In this document: piece by piece, positions 57,606 through 64,000 of the stretch
Layout of the letters: every line of letters begins with the position of its first letter
Position numbering within the stretch: position 1 is the stretch's first letter
Assembly: GCF_005771565.1 (NCBI RefSeq)
Contig: NZ_VAWA01000011.1
Span: 1 to 64,000, forward strand
Direction: 5' to 3'
Length of the DNA: 64,000 nucleotides
Source of the DNA: Nesterenkonia sphaerica
GTDB lineage: Bacteria; Actinomycetota; Actinomycetes; Actinomycetales; Micrococcaceae
The notes under the pieces: model-generated
What the model was told of the DNA's origin: nothing
The model's input: the letters and a program-made list of their open reading frames with translations, nothing else
Databases searched by the model: none
Program-made: the position numbers and the translations under genes

Positions 57606-57763
57606 GATTCCAGGTGGATCACCCCCTGACTCTTTCAGCGGCAGCATCGGGCTGGCTGAACGGTCGCTGGAGCCCGCTATACGGTCGGCGCTCAGAATGT
57701 GACCACTCAGCGCCTTCAGTCGACCGTTCGCCAACTCATATCCGCCTTTTGCTCCGATCTGCT

Positions 57764-57779
57764 TGTGAGGCAGGTCACA
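57764..57779. promoter_or_regulatory. CRP/GlxR-type operator, right
   Basis: TGTGA-GGCAGG-TCACA is a perfect match to TGTGA-N6-TCACA. It lies about 91 bp upstream of the rightward start at 57863. The central six bases are the same as in the left site. Confidence 0.68.
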
Positions 57780-57862
57780 GGCCTGTTGGCTTAGCTCCAA
57801 GCGTCTGCCACAGCAGAGTGCAGATGTATGTCCGCCCAAAGTACCGAGCAAAGGAGTCGCGC

Positions 57863-58186
57863 ATGTCTGACGTGACACATGAGGGCTCTTCCGGCACCGC
57901 TCCGCCACCAGATAACAGCTGGCGGCAGCGCTACTGGAAGAAGAACCTCCGACTGATGGTGGTCCTGCTGGCCATTTGGTTCACCGTGTCCTTCGGTTTC
58001 GGGATCATCCTGATCGAACCGCTGAACAATATTGAGATCCTCGGGTTCCCCCTGGGTCTGTGGTTCGCTCAGCAGGGATCCATCTACACCTTCGTCATCC
58101 TCATCCTGGTCTATGCGCTCTGGATGGACCGTATCGACAACGAGTTCGGGGTCTCCGAGCGCAAGGGGACGGGTGAGACGGCATGA
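57863..58186 (+). CDS. DUF4212 symporter small subunit
   Basis: This protein has 107 residues from the ATG at 57863, with AAAGGAG 7 bp upstream; a frame open from 57512 adds only untranslated leader. Two hydrophobic segments (about 31-55 and 66-90) include LAIWFTVSFGFGIILIEPLN and LGFPLGLWFAQQGSIYTFVI, which is the DUF4212 pattern. Such proteins are obligate partners of VC_2705-type sodium:solute symporters. ATGA overlap with the next gene. Confidence 0.9.
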   Translation: MSDVTHEGSSGTAPPPDNSWRQRYWKKNLRLMVVLLAIWFTVSFGFGIILIEPLNNIEILGFPLGLWFAQQGSIYTFVILILVYALWMDRIDNEFGVSERKGTGETA

Positions 58187-59871
58187 ACCTCAACTCCATG
58201 GAATTTTGGACGTTCTTCTTCCTGATCCTGACGTTCGGCATGTACATGACCATTGCCTGGCGCTCACGGGTGAAGGAGACCAAGGAGTTCTACGTCGCCT
58301 CCCAGGGCGTGCCCACCATTGCCAACGGTGCGGCGGTGGCTGCCGACTGGATGAGTGCGGCGAGCTTCATCGGCATGGCCGGCATGATCGCCTTCTTGGG
58401 ATCCGACGGCTCCGTCTACCTGATGGGCTGGACAGGTGGTTACGTGCTGCTGGCACTGCTGCTGGCGCCGTACCTGCGCAAGTGGGGCAAGTTCACGGTG
58501 CCCGAGTTCGTCGGCGATCGGTACAACGACACAGTGCGTGTCGTGGCAGCGATCTGCGCCATCGTCATCTCCTTCACCTACGTGGTGGGCCAGATGACCG
58601 GCGGCGGCGTGGTCTTCGCCCGGTTCCTCGGACTGGAGGCACACTGGGCAGTCATCGTGGCCGCCGTGGTGATCTTTTTCTACGCGGTCCTCGGCGGCAT
58701 GAAGGGCATCACCTACACCCAGGTGGCCCAGTACACGGTGCTGATCATCGCCTACCTGATCCCCGCCGTCGCAGTGTCCCAGACTATCGGTGGCTTCCCC
58801 GTCCCGCAGGTGACCTATGGCACCATCCTGGCTGAGTTGGATGCGCTGCGCACAGAGTTTGGGCTGGACCGGTTCACTGAGGCGTTCGCCGGCCGTGATG
58901 GTGGACAGCTGGACGTGTTCCTGGTGACGCTGTCGCTGATGCTCGGCACCGCCGGCCTGCCGCACGTGATCATCCGGTTCTACACCACCAAGACAGTCCG
59001 CGGGGCGCGGTTCTCCGCCTTCTGGGCACTGTTCTTCATCTCCCTGCTGTACCTGACCGCCCCGGCGGTAGGTGCGTTCACCAAGCTGAACCTGCTGCAG
59101 GGCGCCCAAGGTGCCACCGCTGATGAGCTGCCAGCCTGGATCGAACCGTGGGCTGATGCCGGTTATGTGACCCTCAACGTGGACGACGGCTCGATTGACA
59201 GCGTCTCCAACGTGGCGGCATCGGGCGCGGACCTCATTGTCTCCAATGACATCCTGGTCCTCGCCTCACCGGAGATCAGTGGCCTGCCGGCCCCGATCAT
59301 CGGCCTGATGGCCGCCGGCGGTATGGCGGCTGCGCTCTCCACTGCGGCCGGACTGCTGCTGGTGATCTCCTCCGCCGCTTCCCACGACATCTACTACCGG
59401 ATGATCTCCAAGGAAGCCGCCTCGGAGAAGACCCAGATGCTGGTGGGTCGCCTCGCCATGACCGCCGCGGTGATCATCGCGATCTTCGCTGGGCTGAACC
59501 CCCCGGCATTCGTGGCGCAGGTGGTGGCATTCGCCTTCGGCCTGGCGGCCTCGACCTTCTTCCCGATCCTGATTCTGGGTATCTTCTGGAAGAAGGCCAA
59601 CGCCAAGGGTGCCGCCGCCGGCATGTTGACCGGTCTGCTCTTCAGCTCCGGCTACATGATCTACACCTTGGAGCTCTTCGGCACTCAGGCCAACGAGCAC
59701 CTGTTCAACATCTCCCCCGAGGGGATTGGTGCTCTCGGCGCGGTGCTGAACTTCGCGGTGACCGTGACGGTGTCCAACCTGACCCGGCCGCCGAGCGTGG
59801 AGGTCCAGGAGATGGTGGAGTCGATCCGCTATCCCGCCCCGCAGCAGCTGAAGGCCGCCGGCAAGCTCTAG
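58183..59871 (+). CDS. Sodium:solute symporter, VC_2705 type
   Basis: This 562-residue protein has 13-14 hydrophobic segments. SSS motifs are KETKEFYVASQGVPTIANGA, AADWMSAASFIGMAGMIAFL, FTVPEFVGDRYNDTVRVVAA, LMLGTAGLPHVIIRFYTTKT, and LMAAGGMAAALSTAAGLLLV with ISSAASHDIYYR. It works with the DUF4212 subunit to import acetate or another carboxylate. A perfect palindromic terminator follows. Confidence 0.92.
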   Translation: MNLNSMEFWTFFFLILTFGMYMTIAWRSRVKETKEFYVASQGVPTIANGAAVAADWMSAASFIGMAGMIAFLGSDGSVYLMGWTGGYVLLALLLAPYLRKWGKFTVPEFVGDRYNDTVRVVAAICAIVISFTYVVGQMTGGGVVFARFLGLEAHWAVIVAAVVIFFYAVLGGMKGITYTQVAQYTVLIIAYLIPAVAVSQTIGGFPVPQVTYGTILAELDALRTEFGLDRFTEAFAGRDGGQLDVFLVTLSLMLGTAGLPHVIIRFYTTKTVRGARFSAFWALFFISLLYLTAPAVGAFTKLNLLQGAQGATADELPAWIEPWADAGYVTLNVDDGSIDSVSNVAASGADLIVSNDILVLASPEISGLPAPIIGLMAAGGMAAALSTAAGLLLVISSAASHDIYYRMISKEAASEKTQMLVGRLAMTAAVIIAIFAGLNPPAFVAQVVAFAFGLAASTFFPILILGIFWKKANAKGAAAGMLTGLLFSSGYMIYTLELFGTQANEHLFNISPEGIGALGAVLNFAVTVTVSNLTRPPSVEVQEMVESIRYPAPQQLKAAGKL

Positions 59872-59893
59872 GCTCAGGCGCTGCATCAGCTTC

Positions 59894-59923
59894 GGCCCGG
59901 TCTGGCATATGCCAGACCGGGCC
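59894..59923. terminator. Terminator after the VC_2705-type symporter
   Basis: A perfect 30-nt palindrome: GGCCCGGTCTGGC, ATAT, GCCAGACCGGGCC. It closes the two-gene symporter unit. Confidence 0.85.
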
Positions 59924-59977
59924 TCGCTGTGTCCGCGTTATGGTCATCTCTACCCTGAGAGGGGGTATCCTAGGCCG

Positions 59978-60184
59978 GTGCGACGGCCTGAACTCAAGAC
60001 CCCCTGGACCACCTGGCTGCTGGTCAGCGTCCCGGTGATCATGCTGGCAATGTTTGTGGTGCCATACACCCTGCTGCGCGAGGTGGACGCCTGGTACGGA
60101 AGCCTCCTGTTCTGGACCGTGGGGACCGCAGCTGTGATCACCATCAATATTGTTATCGCTCTGACCTGGGAGAATGAGAAATGA
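59978..60184 (+). CDS. Small two-TM membrane protein, symporter partner
   Basis: This protein has 68 residues from a GTG at 59978; upstream in-frame codons would pass through the terminator. Two hydrophobic segments (about 13-32 and 40-60) include WTTWLLVSVPVIMLAMFVVP and LLFWTVGTAAVITINIVIAL. It is ATGA-coupled to the next symporter and probably acts as its small subunit, in the way DUF3311/YhdT-like proteins do. The exact family is unsure. Confidence 0.7.
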   Translation: MRRPELKTPWTTWLLVSVPVIMLAMFVVPYTLLREVDAWYGSLLFWTVGTAAVITINIVIALTWENEK

Positions 60185-61641
60185 CCCCGGGGTGGGTCTG
60201 GACCGGGGTGGCGGTCTACGTCGCGGTGGCTCTCGTCGCGGCGCTGTGGTCGCGCGCCGGGCGCTCAGCTGATATGTCCGACTACTTCCTCGGCGGACGC
60301 CGCATGGGAGGTTTCGTCTCCGCGATGAGCTACTCGGCCACCACGTACTCAGCGTTCATGATGATCGGCTTGGCCGGGCTGACCTACGCCGGTGGGGTGG
60401 GCGCGCTGGGATTCGAGCTTCTCTACCTGTGCGGTGTGACCCTGGTGCTGGTCTTCGGACCGCGCTTCTGGCGGGTCGGGAAGGCCTATGGCTATGTGAC
60501 ACCCACTGAAATGATCGGGCACCGCTACAGCTCTCCTGTTGCCGGGACGACGACGGCCCTGGCCTCCTTCGTCTTTCTGCTGCCGTATGCCGCCGTTCAG
60601 CTGGCAGGGGTGGGCTACCTGCTCTCAGGCATGACTGGGGGCGCGATCAGCTTCACCGCCGGCACATTGGTGGCCCTGGTGCTGGCCGTGGCGTTCGCGA
60701 TGATCGCCGGGCTGCGTTCGGTGGCCTGGACCGATTCTCTGCAGTCTGCGGTAATGATGCTCAGTGCCACACTGGTGGTCATCGTGGTGATCAGCCAGCT
60801 CGGCGGCGTCGGCGGATTTCTCGACTCACTCAGCACCGAGCACCCGGGTGCGCTCAGCGTGCCGGGTGCCGGGTTCTTCACCTTCAGCACGTTCCTTGCG
60901 CTGACGTTGCCCTGGATTTTTTTCTCCATCTCGAACCCGCAGGTCTCTCAGCGCCTGTTCACGCCCGGGTCCATGAGGGACCTGCGGCGGATGCTCATCG
61001 GGTTCCTGCTCTTCGGTTTCGTCTACACGTTCGTCGCGGTGTTCTGGGGTTTCGCCGCCCGGCTGGAGTTTCCTGAGCTGGCGGCGGCGGACGGTGCCAC
61101 CCCCACCCTGCTGGCCTCGGACCTGGTACCTGCTCCTTTGGCCATCATTGTCATGATCGGTGTGCTGGCTGCCTGCGTGTCCACCATCGACTCCATCATG
61201 CTTACCTTGTCCTCCATGGTGAGCCGCGACGTGGTGGGGCCTGGGCGGCGGGTCAGTGAACGCGCCCAGCTGATGATCGGCAAGCTGGTCATCCCCGTGA
61301 TCGGCGTACTGGCATATTGGTTCGCGCATCTGCAGCTGGACCTCATTGCCGTGCTGAGCGTCTCCGCCTCGGCGGGGCTGCTGGTGATGGTCCCGCCCAT
61401 CATCGGGGCGTTCTTCTGGCGGCGCGGCACCGCGGCGGGAGTGATCAGCTCCGTGCTGGTGGCCGGCACGCTGGTGCTGGTCCTGGAGTTCTCCCAGGTC
61501 TCTCTGCTCGGCCAGGGCAGCGGGATTTGGGGATTGGCCGTGGCGGTGACAGTTTTTGTGGGGGTCAGCCTCGTCACCTCGGCGCCGCAGGCCCGCGCAG
61601 CAGACTTCATCAGCACTTCGGTGCGTAAGCGGCCCCTATGA
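60181..61641 (+). CDS. Sodium:solute symporter (third SSS protein)
   Basis: This 486-residue protein has about 13 hydrophobic segments. SSS features are SDYFLGGRRMGGFVSAMSYS with ATTYSAFMMIGL, VTPTEMIGHRYSSPVAGTTT, ISNPQVSQRLFTPGSMRDLR, and ACVSTIDSIMLTLSSMVSRD. It is more like PanF/proline-type carriers than the two neighbours. ATGA couplings on both sides tie it to the small protein and to a methyltransferase-like gene. Confidence 0.9.
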   Translation: MTPGWVWTGVAVYVAVALVAALWSRAGRSADMSDYFLGGRRMGGFVSAMSYSATTYSAFMMIGLAGLTYAGGVGALGFELLYLCGVTLVLVFGPRFWRVGKAYGYVTPTEMIGHRYSSPVAGTTTALASFVFLLPYAAVQLAGVGYLLSGMTGGAISFTAGTLVALVLAVAFAMIAGLRSVAWTDSLQSAVMMLSATLVVIVVISQLGGVGGFLDSLSTEHPGALSVPGAGFFTFSTFLALTLPWIFFSISNPQVSQRLFTPGSMRDLRRMLIGFLLFGFVYTFVAVFWGFAARLEFPELAAADGATPTLLASDLVPAPLAIIVMIGVLAACVSTIDSIMLTLSSMVSRDVVGPGRRVSERAQLMIGKLVIPVIGVLAYWFAHLQLDLIAVLSVSASAGLLVMVPPIIGAFFWRRGTAAGVISSVLVAGTLVLVLEFSQVSLLGQGSGIWGLAVAVTVFVGVSLVTSAPQARAADFISTSVRKRPL

Positions 61642-62450
61642 CGCTGCCTGCACGACGTCGCCTCTCCCACTCCGGGCAGTGGGCCGAGCTGTCCCGGGAT
61701 GAGCTCACTGATCATGGTGTCATGCTCAGCATCGGTGGGGTGGAGCAGTCCCATGTGGAGCTCGGCGACCCTGACTTCCTGCTGCACGACTACCTCCGCC
61801 GGATGCGCTCGGTGCTGACCACCTGGTCCGCCGAACAGCACGGGCGTGTTTCCGGCTCAGTCCTGCACCTGGGTGCCGGCGCGCTGACCCTGCCGCGCTG
61901 GATATCTCACTGGCGGCCCGGCACAGAGCAGACCGTCGTTGACATCGAGCCTGAGCTGGTGACTTTCGTGCTGGAACACCTGCCGATGACACCGGCACCG
62001 GAGAATATCGTGGGCGACGCCGCCACTGTCCTCACCGCTGAAGGTGCCCTGTCAGGCAGATCCTTCGCCACAGTGGTGGTGGATCTGTTCAATTCGGCTG
62101 CTGCGCCGGCAGCACTGACCTCGCCGGAGTTCTTCCGCTTCGTATGGGCAGCCGTGGCGCCGGGCGGTCTCATGCTGGTCAATATGGGCGACGACGCCGG
62201 GATGACCTTCGCGAAGGGCCTGACCCAGACCATAGTGGATGCCTTGGCGCTGGGGCCTGGGTGCTGCCTGCTCAGCGCCCCGGCGGATGTGGTGGAGGGA
62301 GAGGCGGAGGGCAACCTCGTCTTCGCTGCCTCACACCACACGTTCTCAGAGGCCGAGCTGGGCCAGATTTGGGCGGCGGGCCCTCACCCGGCCGAGGTGC
62401 TCTCCGGTGACGAGCTCCAACTGTGGTGGGGGAATACCGAGCCGCACTGA
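61638..62450 (+). CDS. Spermidine synthase-like protein
   Basis: This 270-residue protein has a Rossmann fold of the polyamine synthase/methyltransferase type: SVLHLGAGALTLPRWISHWR (nucleotide loop), QTVVDIEPELVTFVLEHLPM, FATVVVDLFNSAAAPAALTS, and FVWAAVAPGGLMLVNMGDD. In true spermidine synthases the catalytic Asp lies in a D-x-x-D motif; here VVDLFNS has only one. It may be a SAM-dependent enzyme with another role. Coupled by ATGA to the symporter. Confidence 0.72.
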   Translation: MTLPARRRLSHSGQWAELSRDELTDHGVMLSIGGVEQSHVELGDPDFLLHDYLRRMRSVLTTWSAEQHGRVSGSVLHLGAGALTLPRWISHWRPGTEQTVVDIEPELVTFVLEHLPMTPAPENIVGDAATVLTAEGALSGRSFATVVVDLFNSAAAPAALTSPEFFRFVWAAVAPGGLMLVNMGDDAGMTFAKGLTQTIVDALALGPGCCLLSAPADVVEGEAEGNLVFAASHHTFSEAELGQIWAAGPHPAEVLSGDELQLWWGNTEPH

Positions 62451-62461
62451 CCCGCCCCGGG

Positions 62462-63451
62462 TTACCACCGGTGGTGGACCTGCGGCTTGATCCTCGACTC
62501 ATAGAGGGCCCGGACACCGTCGATGAAGTCCTGCGGCAGAGGCGGCAGATCGCCCGCAGCGCTGTTGCTGCGCGCCTGCTCAGCATTGCGCGCCCCCGGG
62601 ATCACCGTGGTCACACCTTGCTGCTGTGCGACCCAGGCCAAGGCCGCCTGGGCAGGTTCCAGTCCCACCTGGCGGGCCAGGTGCGCAAACTCCGCGGCAG
62701 CGTCGACACCGGTGGAGAAGTCCACGCCGGCGAAAGTCTCTCCGACGTCGAAAGCCTCTCCATGCCGGTTGAAGCTGCGGTGGTCGTCAGCAGCGAACAC
62801 CGTCTGTCTGGTGTACCGGCCGCTGAGCAGTCCCGACGCAAGCGGAACCCGGGCAATAATGCCCACCCCAGCGTCCATGGCAGCAGGAAGCACGGCCTCC
62901 AGAGGCTTCTGCCGGAAGGCGTTGAGGATGATCTGCACACTGGCCACGTGGGGCCGGGCGATGGCGGTCAGCGCCTGCTCGCAGGTCTCGACGCTCACTC
63001 CATATCCGGCAATCACCTCATCCTCCACCATTGCGTCTAACGCGTCGTAGACAGCGTCGGAATCCAGGACGGGGCTCTCGGGGCAATGCAGCTGGATGAG
63101 GTCCAATGTGTCGACGCCGAGGTTTCTCCGTGACCGATCTGCCCACTGCCGAAAGTTCTCTGCCGTGGCGAACTCCAACGAGGGTGTAGGTGCACGTCTG
63201 ATCATCTTGGTGGCAACGGTGCCAGACCAGTCGGGGTTGGCTGCTCGCCACCGGCCGATCATCTGCTCGCTCCGGCCGTCTCCGTAGACATCGGCGGTAT
63301 CGAAGAAGCTGACCCCGGTCTCAGCGGCCGCGTCGAGCACAGCGAAGGCGTCACTGTCCTCCACCGTGCCCCACCCGCCACCGATCTGCCACGTGCCCAG
63401 TCCCACCGAGGTGACGGGCAGGCCGGTGCTGCCTAGTGTGCGCTCATCCAT
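62462..63451 (-). CDS. Aldo/keto reductase
   Basis: This 329-residue protein shows the AKR pattern: TETGVSFFDTADVYGDGRSE with the catalytic Asp and Tyr, ATKMIRRAPTPS with the Lys, and LDLIQLHCPESPVLDSDAVY with the His. The C-terminal cofactor region is GVTTVIPGARNAEQARSNSA. NADP(H)-dependent; substrate unknown. The start overlaps the end of the upstream membrane protein gene by 8 bp. It is not closely similar to the AKR at 15763. Confidence 0.9.
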   Translation of the reverse strand: MDERTLGSTGLPVTSVGLGTWQIGGGWGTVEDSDAFAVLDAAAETGVSFFDTADVYGDGRSEQMIGRWRAANPDWSGTVATKMIRRAPTPSLEFATAENFRQWADRSRRNLGVDTLDLIQLHCPESPVLDSDAVYDALDAMVEDEVIAGYGVSVETCEQALTAIARPHVASVQIILNAFRQKPLEAVLPAAMDAGVGIIARVPLASGLLSGRYTRQTVFAADDHRSFNRHGEAFDVGETFAGVDFSTGVDAAAEFAHLARQVGLEPAQAALAWVAQQQGVTTVIPGARNAEQARSNSAAGDLPPLPQDFIDGVRALYESRIKPQVHHRW

Positions 63452-64000
63452 CCGATCTCCTCTGTCTCTGGTCTACTGAGTCCGCAGTCTCTCGCACGTT
63501 CCTGACCTGCACCTGACGAGGTGCTGGCAAGGGGACGTGGAGCAGGGAGTCGAGATACTGCACCGGACGCCGCGTTCGGTGGATGATCAGCGCAGCGGCG
63601 ATCAGGATTCCCGGCGCGCTGCCAAGCATCATGTCCGTCATGGTGTCGAAGTTGTGGTCCTGCGCCGAGGTGCCGAAAGCCATGTCCCAGAAGAACTCAG
63701 CCACCTCCCACAGCAGGGCAACGGAGGCCTTCACGGAAATGATGATGACGGCTTCGACCCACGGCGGCAGGTCAAGCCGGTAGCGGCGCAGCGTGACTCC
63801 CAAGGCGAACACAATGGCGAAGGCGATGAAGAACCCGGAGTAGAAGTGCACCCACTTATCCCACGGATCCCAGAGGTGGTAAATCCCCACGTGCTCCCCC
63901 ACGAACGGGCCGGCGATCAGCAGCACAGCGTACTGCCACTGCAGACTGGCGGGCAGGCGCACGCGCGCCCACTTCTCAACCAGCACCGGGACAAAGACCG
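63444..64000 (-). CDS. DUF2238/YjdF-like membrane protein, 5' end beyond the window
   Basis: The frame is open through base 64000, so the true start is probably outside; a GTG at 63986 is the first start codon inside. Four to five hydrophobic segments, with DPWDKWVHFYSGFFIAFAIV, LLWEVAEFFWDMAFGTSAQD and FDTMTDMMLGSAPGILIAAA. The charged D-x-x-H, W-E-x-x-E and D-T-x-x-D residues in membrane segments are typical of YjdF-type predicted membrane proteins. The last 35 residues are a polar tail. Function unknown. Confidence 0.7.
   Translation of the reverse strand, partial: VFVPVLVEKWARVRLPASLQWQYAVLLIAGPFVGEHVGIYHLWDPWDKWVHFYSGFFIAFAIVFALGVTLRRYRLDLPPWVEAVIIISVKASVALLWEVAEFFWDMAFGTSAQDHNFDTMTDMMLGSAPGILIAAALIIHRTRRPVQYLDSLLHVPLPAPRQVQVRNVRETADSVDQRQRRSDG

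Larger units (their letters stand above)
57528..57862. other. 335-bp divergent regulatory region between symporter operons
   Basis: No gene is supported here; the frame open from 57512 is an upstream extension of the rightward small-subunit gene. The region holds two near-identical 16-bp CRP/GlxR-type palindromes, at 57590-57605 and 57764-57779, one near each divergent gene. Promoter elements could not be picked with confidence. Confidence 0.6.

Overview
The window comes from a high-GC actinobacterium. Gene content fits the Micrococcaceae, possibly a Nesterenkonia-like halotolerant species; this is an inference, because there is no rRNA here. Supporting signs are GTG starts, many ATGA/TGATG/GTGA-coupled operons, a DUF6318 lipoprotein, a DUF3151 protein, SAM-I aptamers with CAGCAACC cores, and very acidic linkers in secreted lipoproteins. 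Almost everything looks chromosomal. I saw no insertion sequence, prophage, CRISPR array or rRNA.

Layout. 1-2.7 kb: the 3' end of panD, a YtxH-like protein, and a coupled DUF6318 lipoprotein/PKD pair. 2.8-4.8 kb: two adjacent ATP-grasp relatives, one with intact-looking motifs and one degenerate. 4.8-23 kb: the main accessory island, a sulfur-scavenging regulon. It holds an SsuABC-type transporter, two DszA/NtaA-like flavin monooxygenases, two DszC/SfnB-like acyl-CoA-dehydrogenase-fold oxygenases, a flavin reductase, metN-metI with two metQ genes, an aldo/keto reductase, an acetyl-CoA-synthetase-like enzyme, metY and a CoA-binding protein. Five S-box (SAM-I) aptamers, with visible covariation, precede every leading gene except that of the aldo/keto reductase. 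The simplest reading is that organosulfur compounds and methionine are imported, sulfur is released oxidatively, and the sulfide is fixed into homocysteine by MetY. The whole set would be switched off by SAM.

23-34 kb: a frameshifted ribokinase, purA, a 52-residue small protein, tdk, DUF3151, a phosphonate/phosphite-type transporter phnDCEE with no C-P lyase nearby, a HAD hydrolase, fructose-bisphosphate aldolase and azlCD, divergent from an Lrp regulator. 34-43 kb: a MurI-like racemase, a DagK-like lipid kinase, an alkyltransferase-like protein, an SpoU methyltransferase, a MalY/PatB C-S lyase, pyrE, nadE, xthA, and a DUF1538-DUF1538-PII-like cassette whose two DUF1538 halves lie in different frames. 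43.3-43.7 kb: tRNA-Phe, tRNA-Asp and tRNA-Glu.

44-53 kb: a zincin-like peptidase; a secreted NlpC/P60 protein with repeats of an unnamed ~60-residue module and a long structured RNA leader; a double-domain universal stress protein; a conserved hypothetical; a secreted EEP-fold protein that has lost its catalytic residues; and a BCCT osmolyte transporter. 53-62.5 kb: a carboxylate-transport region with a LytS/LytR two-component system, three sodium:solute symporters each with a small membrane partner, and two CRP/GlxR-type operators in the divergent promoter region. 62.5 kb to the end: an aldo/keto reductase and the 3' part of a membrane-protein gene that runs off the window.
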